Origin: Flavobacteriales bacterium
Lineage (GTDB): Bacteria > Bacteroidota > Bacteroidia > Flavobacteriales_D > Sanyastnellaceae
Assembly (NCBI GenBank): GCA_027491075.1
Contig: JAIXWX010000034.1
Location: 335,045 to 399,044, forward strand
Reading direction: 5' to 3'
DNA: 64,000 nt
Below the pieces are notes generated by a model. It searched no databases and was not told where the DNA came from. It saw only the letters and a program-made list of their open reading frames with translations. Position 1 is the first letter of the stretch, and every line of letters begins with the position of its first letter. The position numbers and the translations under genes were made by a program. This document shows positions 32,983 through 42,030 of this stretch, piece by piece.

Positions 32983-34292
32983 GCATTTCTCCATGCTGCG
33001 CGTTCACTTGCAGGAAATGCCCATGGCGCACCATTGTTTTCAATATTGGTAAACATGACTTTGATGCTTTCTGGTGACTTTGATTCTTCAAGAATCAAAT
33101 ATCGACGCAAGTCAATAATGATTTCTAAAGGATTGATGTTTACCGGACAAGCCTGAGTGCATGCGTTGCAGGAGGTGCATGCCCAAAGTTCTTCTTCTGT
33201 GATAAAATTTCCTATGAGCGCCTTGCCATCGTCTTTCCATTCTCCTCCGTTCGCGTCCATGATTTTTCCTATTTCTTCCATCCGATCTCGCGTGTCCATC
33301 ATGATTTTTCTTGGAGATAGAAGCTTGCCTGTTTGATTGGCTGGACACTCGCTGGTGCAACGACCACATTCTGTGCAGCTATACGCACCCATAAGTTGAA
33401 CCCAACTTAGATCAAATACATCCTTGGCTCCAAAGCGCGCTGGTGTGGCTCCGTCGGCCGGTGCTGAGAAGGGATCAGCATTCGGATCCAACATGAGTTT
33501 TACTTCTCGCGTTACCGACTCTAAATTATCTAAATATCCTGCGGGTTGGAGTTTGCTGTAATAAGTATTAGGAAATGCTAGAATGATGTGCAAGTGCTTG
33601 CTATAAGTGATATACACCATGAAGGCAAAAATTGCCACAATGTGAAACCACCAGGTGAAGCGTTCTACAAAAATCAAAGTGGATTCACTCCATCCTTCAA
33701 TCAGGGGGAGAAGTAAACTACTTACTGGATAAGATCCGACAGCAGCATAATGATCTACACCCAATTTTTGAAGCTGTTGATCGCTCGCATTCATCAATAA
33801 AAAGGCAGACATGATAAACACTTCTGCGATGAGGATAAGATTGGCGTCGCTCTTTGGCCAACTTGTCATCTCGCGCATGTGAAAGCGTTTAATATTGATT
33901 ATATTTCTTCTTGCTAGAAATACTACGCATGCTACGAGCACCAACAAAGCCAATATTTCAAATGATGCAATTAGGAAACTATAGACAGGGCCGAGAAAAG
34001 AAAGTACTCTATGTGTTCCAAATATTCCATCAATGAGGATTTCGATGATTTCAATATTGATGATCACAAAACCGACGTATATGAAAAGGTGCATTATAGC
34101 AGCGAGAGGTCGAGTGAACATTTTGCCTTGACCCAGCGCCACGAGAAACATGGTATCCCAACGATCTTTTTTGTCACCTTCCAAAGAAATCTTTCTTCCC
34201 AAAAGAATATTTCTACGAACGAATCGGAAGCGCTTCACGACAAAAAAGGCGGCTATGCTGAGCAAGATTAAAAAGGCGATTTGTGCCATCAT
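32979..34292 (-). CDS. Membrane-bound 4Fe-4S dicluster protein (Hdr/NarI-like electron carrier)
   Basis: A 437-residue protein. The first ~240 residues hold about six hydrophobic helices with several His suited to haem (His68, His217), like the NarI/DsrM membrane part. The C-terminal part carries two 4Fe-4S motifs: Cys306/309/312/316 ('CTECGRCTSECP') and Cys372/375/378/382 ('CTSCNACTQACP'). It probably moves electrons between the quinone pool and the soluble CCG protein encoded two genes downstream. The HAD gene is translationally coupled to it. In flavobacteria this gene commonly lies beside the MCE protein and amidase genes, as here. Confidence 0.9.
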   Translation of the reverse strand: MMAQIAFLILLSIAAFFVVKRFRFVRRNILLGRKISLEGDKKDRWDTMFLVALGQGKMFTRPLAAIMHLFIYVGFVIINIEIIEILIDGIFGTHRVLSFLGPVYSFLIASFEILALLVLVACVVFLARRNIINIKRFHMREMTSWPKSDANLILIAEVFIMSAFLLMNASDQQLQKLGVDHYAAVGSYPVSSLLLPLIEGWSESTLIFVERFTWWFHIVAIFAFMVYITYSKHLHIILAFPNTYYSKLQPAGYLDNLESVTREVKLMLDPNADPFSAPADGATPARFGAKDVFDLSWVQLMGAYSCTECGRCTSECPANQTGKLLSPRKIMMDTRDRMEEIGKIMDANGGEWKDDGKALIGNFITEEELWACTSCNACTQACPVNINPLEIIIDLRRYLILEESKSPESIKVMFTNIENNGAPWAFPASERAAWRNA

Positions 34293-34310
34293 ACATTATC
34301 GTTTGGGATT

Positions 34311-34318
34311 CAAACTTA
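34311..34318 (-). promoter_or_regulatory. Possible -7 box for the membrane Fe-S protein gene
   Basis: TAAGTTTG (minus strand) fits TAnnTTTG exactly, 18 bases before the ATG, in the 66-base gap after the MCE gene's upstream neighbour. The -33 position is T-rich but has no TTG. Confidence 0.45.
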
Positions 34319-34358
34319 CGGTCTTTTTATGAAAACAGAGAATTCAGCACTCGGTTTG

Positions 34359-35399
34359 TCAATTATCTCTGATTTTTTTTGGAGATCCTATAATTTCCTC
34401 CACTTCCTCTTTTTCTTTTTTAGAAAGACCGTCATTGTTCTTTCGTCCAATCAATGAGAAATTGACATATCGATTGGGATGCATTCGCATATCATCTAGT
34501 AGTAAATCCAGGCTATGGGAGGCATTCATTAGCTCATGGTGCAGGCTGTCTGTTGTAGCCAATTTTCCGAGAGTACCTTGACCTTCGTTGATTCCAGCCA
34601 GCAAAGTGTTCGTGCTTTCCATGGCTTTATTGACTTTGAGAATTGTAGTGGCCAATTCTAGCTTGGCAAGCGTGTCGCTCAGAGAAGAAAAGTTCTTTAT
34701 TGCATTCGTTAGAGGTACGTTATTATCCTTGAGATTCTTGGAGATAGACTCAACATTCGAAACGATTTCTGAGATTTTTCCGCCATTCGAGGCCAATAAA
34801 TTATCCACTTTGAAAGTGGTGCTTTCTAAATTTCGTAAAGTGTTTTTTAGGCTTGCAAAAACAGCCGTCATGCCGTCTTTATCGTTGGCGGATCCAAGAA
34901 CGGCATTCAAACTATTAATGACACTATCGATGCCTGCAAATAAGTCGCCCGTCTTTTTTTTCAGGGGTTCAATTTCTTGTTTGATAGTTTCTGTCAGGCC
35001 GAGTGAGACCACACCAGCCAAGTAATCTCCATCATTGGCGAGTACTTCGCTATCACCCAAGGCGATTCGAATGGCTTTACCACCAAATAAGTCTGCGTCG
35101 AAAATTTCAAGTTTGGTATCGATGGGAACTTTTAGTTTTGAGTCATTTAGCATGACTTCCACGATCACGGATCCATCTCCATTGGGATTCATACCTACGT
35201 CGGAAACGATTCCGATTTTAAAACCATTTAGCACAACGGGGTTAGAGGCTGTAAGTCCAGCCACATTTTCGTAGCGAGAATAGAACTTGAGTTGCTTCGA
35301 AAGTAAGTTCACCCCTTTGAGATAGTTGACCCCCATGTATAGCACGGCAATGGTCAACACCACTACAACCCCGATGATAAATTCTTTTGAAGCTTTCAT
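34359..35399 (-). CDS. MCE/MlaD family protein
   Basis: A 346-residue protein with one N-terminal membrane helix (about 6-26) and an MCE domain (about 36-115, with 'FYSRYENVAGL' and 'NGFKIGIVSDV'). A long helical region rich in Asn, Ser and Leu follows. MCE proteins carry lipids between membranes in the periplasm, as MlaD does. I use the ATG two bases after the amidase stop; a TTG six bases earlier is less likely. No MlaE/MlaF permease or ATPase genes are adjacent. Confidence 0.9.
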   Translation of the reverse strand: MKASKEFIIGVVVVLTIAVLYMGVNYLKGVNLLSKQLKFYSRYENVAGLTASNPVVLNGFKIGIVSDVGMNPNGDGSVIVEVMLNDSKLKVPIDTKLEIFDADLFGGKAIRIALGDSEVLANDGDYLAGVVSLGLTETIKQEIEPLKKKTGDLFAGIDSVINSLNAVLGSANDKDGMTAVFASLKNTLRNLESTTFKVDNLLASNGGKISEIVSNVESISKNLKDNNVPLTNAIKNFSSLSDTLAKLELATTILKVNKAMESTNTLLAGINEGQGTLGKLATTDSLHHELMNASHSLDLLLDDMRMHPNRYVNFSLIGRKNNDGLSKKEKEEVEEIIGSPKKIRDN

Positions 35400-35401
35400 T
35401 C

Positions 35402-36619
35402 TCAATTAGTTGCTTTACGGATGGCCTCATTCAAATCAATGCGCTGACCGTTTTCAAATCCCACAATGAACGCATCCTTGAATCCAAGGGCTCGCAGCTG
35501 CTTTTGGAGTTCTTTTGCCTCATTAAAGTTGCTGGTTGAGCCGGCCATGTATTTATATACGTTGCCGCTAAAATACTCATCTACCTGCTCAATTCCTTTA
35601 AATTGAGCAGAATTCTTAGGAAGTGCTTTGGATGAAGTAAGAATTTGAACCTGAAATTTGATGCCTTGCTTAATTTCTTTGTACACAATTGGGCCGCTTG
35701 GCTTAGATGCAGCGCCAGAAGTTTCGGTTTCCGCCTTTGGATTCGAGTTGGGTGAAATTGCCACAGGTTGTTCTGCAGAAGCTTTTAGCTTTTTTGCTTT
35801 AAAGTCCTTAAATGCTTTGAATAAAGCATTGGACATATTGGCTTTTCCATCGGAGGAATGTAAATAGTCTTCTTCATTTGAATTGGTAAGAAAGCCCAAT
35901 TCAACCAAGATACTCGGCATATTCGTAAAACTGATGACATAGTAACCTGCTTGCTTCACCCCACGGTCTTTTCGGCCTACTTTCACTCTGAACTGATCTT
36001 GGACATTTTTTGCCAATAGAAGGCTGTGATCCAAAAAAACATTTTCCCTTAGGCTGAGAGCGATATAAGTATCTGGATTTTTTGGGTCAAATCCAGCATA
36101 GGTTTTTTCGTAATCGTCTTCTAAGTAAATAGAAGCGTTTTCCCTCATGGCGTTTTGCAAGCTTTCCTCTGATTTGTGTAATCCCATAACAAAGGTTTCT
36201 GAACCATAGGCTTCTTTGTTGTTATTGGCATTGCAATGCACTGATATGAATAGGTCCGCCTTTGCTTTGTTTGCTATTTGAACGCGGTCGTTCAAGGTTG
36301 GAAAAACATCTGTTTTGCGTGTATAAATGACTTCGACTTCAGGAAACTCGTTTTCAATTAATTTTCCCAGTTCAAGAACTACATCAAGCGACACATTCTT
36401 TTCAGTCTTTTTATGTCGGCCTGTCCCTAAATTCCCAGGATCTTTGCCGCCATGGCCAGCATCGAGTACAACGGTAAAGGTCTTATTACTGTCTTTCAAT
36501 GGAGTAGTGAAGGCTGCAATAAAAATAGCCGTTAGGAAAAGAAATCCTAAAATCAAACGTTTCCGCTGTTTTGCGGTGCTAACGGATGGGATAGTTGGCG
36601 ATGTTGCTCGGTTATGCAT
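35402..36619 (-). CDS. N-acetylmuramoyl-L-alanine amidase with C-terminal SPOR domain
   Basis: The protein has 405 residues. A membrane anchor or signal helix lies at 21-38, and the Amidase_3 zinc domain at about 46-265. Zinc ligands are His56 ('LDAGHGG'), Glu73 ('TEKNVSL') and His128 ('ISVHCNAN'), with the catalytic Glu240 in 'LVELGFLTN'. A SPOR-type peptidoglycan-binding domain fills the C terminus (about 325-395). It cleaves the MurNAc-L-Ala bond, probably during septum splitting. The linker is Ser/Pro-rich. It is divergent from lptD and starts the run with MCE and Fe-S genes. Confidence 0.93.
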   Translation of the reverse strand: MHNRATSPTIPSVSTAKQRKRLILGFLFLTAIFIAAFTTPLKDSNKTFTVVLDAGHGGKDPGNLGTGRHKKTEKNVSLDVVLELGKLIENEFPEVEVIYTRKTDVFPTLNDRVQIANKAKADLFISVHCNANNNKEAYGSETFVMGLHKSEESLQNAMRENASIYLEDDYEKTYAGFDPKNPDTYIALSLRENVFLDHSLLLAKNVQDQFRVKVGRKDRGVKQAGYYVISFTNMPSILVELGFLTNSNEEDYLHSSDGKANMSNALFKAFKDFKAKKLKASAEQPVAISPNSNPKAETETSGAASKPSGPIVYKEIKQGIKFQVQILTSSKALPKNSAQFKGIEQVDEYFSGNVYKYMAGSTSNFNEAKELQKQLRALGFKDAFIVGFENGQRIDLNEAIRKATN

Positions 36620-36649
36620 AGCTTTGAGGCCGATATTTTGCAGATTTTA

Positions 36650-36657
36650 CAAAAATA
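36650..36657 (-). promoter_or_regulatory. Possible -7 box for the amidase gene
   Basis: TATTTTTG on the minus strand fits TAnnTTTG exactly, 30 bases before the amidase ATG, in the amidase-lptD divergent region. On the plus strand only a one-base-short variant (TA-T-TTTG) precedes lptD. Confidence 0.42.
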
Positions 36658-36673
36658 TTTTCTAAAGGATCGC

Positions 36674-39196
36674 ATGAAACGCGCGTGGTATGCATTTATC
36701 CTCTTATCTCTGTTGATAAGCATTTCAATGCATTCACAGGCACAAACCACGAGTCCTGACTCTACAGCAAGCAATAACGTTGCCGAACAGGATTCTATTA
36801 TCGAAACCTCTGATATTGGTATTGATGAAGAGGTCATCTATTTTGGAAAGGACAGCACGGTGATGGATATTTCAGGTAAAAGGGTTTACCTGTACGGACC
36901 TGATTCCTACGTAAAATATGGAAATTTGGAGGTAAAAGCTTCTAGGATTAATTTCTCTTTTGACGATTATACTGCCTACGCATCAGGCACGAGAGACAGC
37001 AGCGGAACGTATGTAGGGAGGCCCATTTTTAAAGATGGCGACACACAATTTGAAGAGGACTCTTTGGCCTATAATTTCAAATCGAAAAAGGGGCTGAGTT
37101 ACGGAGCCAGAACTCAAGAAGGGGAAGCTTTCTTATTGGCGGGTGTATCGAAAAAGCAAGCAAACGATTGGATACACATAGGTAAGGGCAAGTTTACAAC
37201 CTGCGATAATCCTAATCCGCATTACTATTTCCGCCTTTCCAAGGCAATCGCTATTCCTGATGAAAAAATCGTTTCTGGCCCACTTTTTCTTAAAGTACGG
37301 AAGATTCCAACCCCACTGGCGGTGCCATTTGGCTTTTTCCCCAACAAGAAAGAAAGTTCACACGGAATTCTTCTCCCCGGTTACGGAAATGGAAATGAGC
37401 GAGGCTACTTCGTTCAGAATTTGGGTTATTATATTCCTATCTCGCCCCAATGGGAAACTAGTTTTCTCTTTGATATTTATACCAGAGGTTCTTGGGTGGC
37501 CAGAAATAGAACTAACTACAAGAAGAATTACAAGTACAATGGTAACTTTGACATAAGCAGAACGGTAAGCAAACTGGGATTTGAAGAATTGACCAGTTAT
37601 GCCATTTTGAAAACCTTCAATGTTCGCTGGACGCATAGTCAAGATCCCAAAGCAAAACCAAATTCAAGATTTACAGCCAACGTGAATGCAGGGTCGAGTC
37701 AAAATTTCACCAACAACCTCAACTCTTCACAGACCGACTTTTTGAGCAGCACATTTCAATCTTCTATTCAGTACAATAAATCATGGGCTGGGACTCCTTT
37801 TAACCTAGGAGTGAGCGCAAATCATAACCAGAATACCCAGTCTCGAAGTGTTACAGTGACTTTGCCAGCAGTAGCCGTGACTATGTCGAGAATAAACGTG
37901 TTTAAGCAGAAGTTTGTAAAGAACCCAATAGGTTTGAATGCCAGTGGAAGCCTTGAAAACTCTGTTAGCGCTCGTGAGAATCTTTGGACCCTTGAAAATG
38001 CAGCGGGTTTGAATCGGATCAGTAGAAATGGAGCGCGCTACAATGCTTCTTTAAATACCAGCTTGAAAGGACCTTTTGGTTTAACGATCAACCCAGCTGT
38101 CAATGCTAATTGGCTTTGGACATTTAAACATTTAGAGGAGAATAGCATGTCACGTCCTGATACCATCTATGGTTTTAGACAATTTGCCAATTGGGATGCT
38201 GGTGTAGGGGCGAATTTCAGATTGTTTGGAACATTTGTGATGAAGAAAAGCAATGCTAAAATCAAAGCATTTCGTCATCTGATGCAGATGAATCTGAATT
38301 ATAATTATCGACCGCTGAGCAACGTGAGGACCTACGGATATTACAGCGAAAATGGAGATTTTGTGGGATATACTATTTGGGACGTGGCCAAGTTCATCCC
38401 AACTTCCAATGAGATGGCGCAGAGCATTTCATTTGGGATCAACAACAATTTGGAGGCAAAAGTTAGAGATAAGAGCTCAGCAAAAGTGGCTTACAAAAAG
38501 GTAAAACTTATAGAGAGTTTTAGATTGAATACCAGCTACAATGTTGCGGCGGACTCTTTAAATTTCTCCAATGTGGCACTAAATGCCTTTACCACTTTGG
38601 GGAAATCGACAACGATTACGTATAGCAGCACATATAGTTTGTATGAGTTGGATTCTTTGGGTAGAAAAGTGAACCGGTTTTTATGGGAAGACGGGGGCAG
38701 TTTTGCGAGGATGGAAGGCACTACCATCGCTGTGGCTACACGATTGAGCGGAGGTAATGGTGAAAGCAATACAAATCGAGCGGATAATCGCACAACTGAG
38801 GAAGAAGATTTTGTATCGATGAACCGTGATCGGTTGGTCGACTTTTCTGTGCCATGGACCCTGGAGTTAAATTACAATATTCAATTGGTCAGAAGCTTTG
38901 TACGAGAGCGTGCGGAGTTTGATCAAAAGTGGGAGCAAACGGCCATGTTTAGAGGAAGCTTTACGTTGTTTAAGAAACTTGCTTTCAATTTCGATAGCGG
39001 GTACAACTTCGATAGAGAGAAACTGACGACCACCACAGTAGGTCTCACATGGGATTTACATTGCTGGGAACTTTCAGGGACGGTGGTTCCATTCGGACTA
39101 CGTCAATCTTACATGGTTCAACTCAATGTAAAGAGCGCCATGTTACGAGACCTCAAGCTTCAACGAAGAGGAAATTATGGAGATTTACTCTTCTAA
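36674..39196 (+). CDS. lptD: LPS assembly outer-membrane protein LptD
   Basis: An 840-residue protein starting at the Met that opens a signal peptide ('MKRAWYAFILLSLLIS'); an ATG 60 bases upstream would bury the signal. The mature N terminus is short with 'GKRVYLYGPDS', an OstA-like beta-jelly-roll part (about 70-170), and 'KKGLSYGARTQEGE'. The rest alternates amphipathic strands with Asn/Ser-rich loops, consistent with the 26-stranded barrel. 'PFGFFPNKKESSHGILLPGYG'-like sequence marks the barrel entry, where E. coli LptD has the same block. It inserts lipopolysaccharide into the outer leaflet with LptE. Its stop lies two bases from the nuoN stop. Confidence 0.92.
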   Translation: MKRAWYAFILLSLLISISMHSQAQTTSPDSTASNNVAEQDSIIETSDIGIDEEVIYFGKDSTVMDISGKRVYLYGPDSYVKYGNLEVKASRINFSFDDYTAYASGTRDSSGTYVGRPIFKDGDTQFEEDSLAYNFKSKKGLSYGARTQEGEAFLLAGVSKKQANDWIHIGKGKFTTCDNPNPHYYFRLSKAIAIPDEKIVSGPLFLKVRKIPTPLAVPFGFFPNKKESSHGILLPGYGNGNERGYFVQNLGYYIPISPQWETSFLFDIYTRGSWVARNRTNYKKNYKYNGNFDISRTVSKLGFEELTSYAILKTFNVRWTHSQDPKAKPNSRFTANVNAGSSQNFTNNLNSSQTDFLSSTFQSSIQYNKSWAGTPFNLGVSANHNQNTQSRSVTVTLPAVAVTMSRINVFKQKFVKNPIGLNASGSLENSVSARENLWTLENAAGLNRISRNGARYNASLNTSLKGPFGLTINPAVNANWLWTFKHLEENSMSRPDTIYGFRQFANWDAGVGANFRLFGTFVMKKSNAKIKAFRHLMQMNLNYNYRPLSNVRTYGYYSENGDFVGYTIWDVAKFIPTSNEMAQSISFGINNNLEAKVRDKSSAKVAYKKVKLIESFRLNTSYNVAADSLNFSNVALNAFTTLGKSTTITYSSTYSLYELDSLGRKVNRFLWEDGGSFARMEGTTIAVATRLSGGNGESNTNRADNRTTEEEDFVSMNRDRLVDFSVPWTLELNYNIQLVRSFVRERAEFDQKWEQTAMFRGSFTLFKKLAFNFDSGYNFDREKLTTTTVGLTWDLHCWELSGTVVPFGLRQSYMVQLNVKSAMLRDLKLQRRGNYGDLLF

Positions 39197-39198
39197 AC

Positions 39199-40560
39199 TT
39201 AGACAAAAGCTGCCAAGAAAAACATAGCTACCATTGCAATTGAAAGCACCAATAATCCAATTCGATTGCTATCTGTGCTCACTATACGACCGGCATTTTC
39301 TATAGGCGTTAACATCGACACGATAATGCGTAAATAGTAGTACACTGCAACAGCAGAGGTAAGTACCATGATAATCACCAACCAAGTATAACCTCGCTCA
39401 AGGATATGGCTTATCACAAAGTATTTCGCCATAAAACCAGCGAGCGGTGGAATACCCGCCATTGAAAGTAGGGACAAGGTCATCGCTCCCGCCATCACTG
39501 GGTTGCGCTTTACCAAGCCCTTGAATGCATCAAACCCTTCCGCTCCGTTTTGAAACTTGCTCACGTGATATAATACATTGAAAGAGGTGAGGGATGCTAT
39601 TCCATATACCAAAACGTAATACATCAGCATGCGTGGATTCATTGAGTCCGCAGTCATTACAGCGGCGAGCATAAAGCCTGCATGAGATATAGACGAGTAG
39701 GCAAGAAGGCGCTTTGCATTGACTTGTATAGTTGCCATAACATTGGCTACTATCAAAGATAAGCCCGCCAGCACAGCGAATATAGATGCTGTAAATTCCA
39801 AGGTCGGTGTGAATCCCAAGTAATAAAGTCGGAAGAAAGCAGCAAAAGCAGCCCCTTTGACCATGGTACTCATAAGTCCTGTAATAACGGTAGGTGCTCC
39901 CTGGTATACATCAGGCGTCCACATGTGAAAAGGAGCGATTCCGACTTTGAAGGCAAATCCAGTAAAAATCATCAAGATACCAGCAGTCATGATGGTTCCT
40001 GATCCTGCAGTAGCGAGTACATTTTTTATTGCATCCAATTGAAAACTTCCTGTTGCTCCATACACCAATGCAATTCCAAACAGAAGAATGGATGAAGCCA
40101 GAGCACCAAGGAAGAAATACTTAAACCCGGCTTCGTTGGAAAGCATATCGCGTTTGTTGCTTGCTGCAAGCACGTACATGGGAATAGATAGAATTTCAAT
40201 CCCTATGAAGAGCATGACCAAATTGGTATAAGAACACATTACATAGCCGCCGCAGAGAGCGAAAAGGACTAAAGCATAGAGATCTGTTCTACTGATTTCA
40301 TTGGTAAAATAGTCTGTAGAAGTGAGAATCCATGCGAGTGTTAGTAAGCAAAGAATAGAAGTAAATCCTAAAGCATAATTATCCATGATAATCATGTTTT
40401 TCCCGAAAAGATTTTCATTCATTCCCCAGTCGACGATAGAAGCTCCAACTACTGCTAAAAGTCCTACTACGATCAGTGGAAGGATGAATTTACGTAACTT
40501 AAGGATGTCGAAGGCAAGAACTCCAATGCCTAAGAGCGAAGTGATGACTAGTTCTTTCAT
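39199..40560 (-). CDS. nuoN: NADH-quinone oxidoreductase subunit N
   Basis: A 453-residue antiporter-like membrane subunit of complex I with about 14 helices. 'GFAFKVGIAPFHMWTPDVYQGAP' holds the channel Lys and His, and 'YSSISHAGFML' the second conserved Lys region. It forms one of the proton channels. It is the last gene of the operon; its ATG overlaps the nuoM stop by one base. No terminator is visible between it and the convergent lptD. Confidence 0.95.
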   Translation of the reverse strand: MKELVITSLLGIGVLAFDILKLRKFILPLIVVGLLAVVGASIVDWGMNENLFGKNMIIMDNYALGFTSILCLLTLAWILTSTDYFTNEISRTDLYALVLFALCGGYVMCSYTNLVMLFIGIEILSIPMYVLAASNKRDMLSNEAGFKYFFLGALASSILLFGIALVYGATGSFQLDAIKNVLATAGSGTIMTAGILMIFTGFAFKVGIAPFHMWTPDVYQGAPTVITGLMSTMVKGAAFAAFFRLYYLGFTPTLEFTASIFAVLAGLSLIVANVMATIQVNAKRLLAYSSISHAGFMLAAVMTADSMNPRMLMYYVLVYGIASLTSFNVLYHVSKFQNGAEGFDAFKGLVKRNPVMAGAMTLSLLSMAGIPPLAGFMAKYFVISHILERGYTWLVIIMVLTSAVAVYYYLRIIVSMLTPIENAGRIVSTDSNRIGLLVLSIAMVAMFFLAAFV

Positions 40561-42011
40561 CAGCGAATATTTGCAAGTAAGGTTTCTACAGCTTTATTTG
40601 ATAAATCCATGATGGGATGAGGAAAAATTCCTAATCCTACGACAAGTATTACCACGATGGATAATAGGATTTTTTCTTGACGGGTCAATGCGGTGAATCC
40701 AGAGGTATTGGTGTTTTCAGGACCAAGCATCATCATTTGAAATGAGCGAAGCATGTACACTGCGCCAAGCACTACTGTAAGTCCGCCGAAAATAGTCAGC
40801 CACAAGCTATACTGAGACAATCCAAGAAGTAGTAGGAATTCACCTACAAAACCACTGGTAAAGGGCAGGGCAACGGATCCCATAACGATAATAAAATAGA
40901 GAAAGGCGAAGGTTGGATTTACCGCGCGAATGCCTCCCATTTTATCCATCTGATCGTGACCCAGTCGTGTTTCAATAATGTCGTACACGAAGAACAAACC
41001 AATAGCTAGAATTCCATGAGACAACATTTCGAAGAGTCCTCCTTGAATGGCTTCTGCATTTGTACTCAATATACCTGCGGATATCAATCCAACGTGCGCC
41101 ACGGACGAATAGGCTATCAACAGCTTGAATTGCTTTTGTGCCATGGCTAAAAGAGAAGCATATACGATTCCGATTACTGAAATTACTAAGGCCCAATTGC
41201 CATATTCTGCAAGGCCGTCTGGTACCATTGGAAGCACTAGTCGAATAAGACCGAATGTTGCCATTTTCAACATGATCGCAGCAAGAAGCATAGTGCCTGC
41301 CGTTGGTGCTGCCTTATACGTGGAAGGCTGCCAAGTATGAAAAGGAAACACAGGCATTTTTACTGCAAAGGCGATAAATATTCCTGCAAAAACAAGTCCT
41401 TGCTCCAATACACTCAACGACTGACCTGCTTGATACATGGCTTCAAATCCAAAAGTCTTTGGACTTGTGTGTGCATAGACATAAAGCAATGATGCGAGCA
41501 TGAATAGGCTACCAAACATGGTGTAGACAAAGAACTTCATCGTCACTTTCGGACGATCGTCGCCACTTCCCCAAATTAGAATCAAAAAGTAAATGGGGAT
41601 CAATGCAATTTCATAAAACAAATAGAAAATGAAGGCATCTCCAGCAGCAAAGGCTCCCATCATAGAGCCAATCATTAACCAAATCAAACCATAAAAAACA
41701 TGAGGTGATTTGAAAGTTCTATTGAACGTGCTGTATACAATCAAAGGAGCACTAATTGCTGTCAACAGTGCTAGTATTATACTCAGACCATCTAATGAAA
41801 AATGGTATTGGATACCCAAAGGACCGATCCAGTTTTGCTGAAAGGTGAGTATGGATGTATTGCCATATTTGAGCTGTATAGCTGCAAACACGGTAAGTGC
41901 AAGTTGTAAAATTCCTGCTAGCAAAGCGAGTTGCCTGGCAAGTTTTTGGCCCAGTACGAATATCAATCCGGACATGAGCAGTGGAACAGCGATGAGAGCG
42001 ATGGTTAACAT
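40560..42011 (-). CDS. nuoM: NADH-quinone oxidoreductase subunit M
   Basis: A 483-residue antiporter-like subunit. 'FYLFYEIALIPIYFLI' contains the conserved channel Glu, 'FAVKMPVFPFHTWQPSTYKAAPT' the Lys and His, and 'YSSVAHVGLIS' the second Lys area. Length and motifs fit the family, and the gene is in the standard L-M-N order. It pumps protons as part of the membrane arm. It starts 19 bases after nuoL. Confidence 0.95.
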   Translation of the reverse strand: MLTIALIAVPLLMSGLIFVLGQKLARQLALLAGILQLALTVFAAIQLKYGNTSILTFQQNWIGPLGIQYHFSLDGLSIILALLTAISAPLIVYSTFNRTFKSPHVFYGLIWLMIGSMMGAFAAGDAFIFYLFYEIALIPIYFLILIWGSGDDRPKVTMKFFVYTMFGSLFMLASLLYVYAHTSPKTFGFEAMYQAGQSLSVLEQGLVFAGIFIAFAVKMPVFPFHTWQPSTYKAAPTAGTMLLAAIMLKMATFGLIRLVLPMVPDGLAEYGNWALVISVIGIVYASLLAMAQKQFKLLIAYSSVAHVGLISAGILSTNAEAIQGGLFEMLSHGILAIGLFFVYDIIETRLGHDQMDKMGGIRAVNPTFAFLYFIIVMGSVALPFTSGFVGEFLLLLGLSQYSLWLTIFGGLTVVLGAVYMLRSFQMMMLGPENTNTSGFTALTRQEKILLSIVVILVVGLGIFPHPIMDLSNKAVETLLANIR

Positions 42012-42030
42012 ATTCTGTTAATCGAATTTT

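Noticed and set aside
36614..36673. Upstream extension of LptD by 20 residues
   Set aside because: It would place charged sequence before the signal peptide; the inner Met gives a normal signal.
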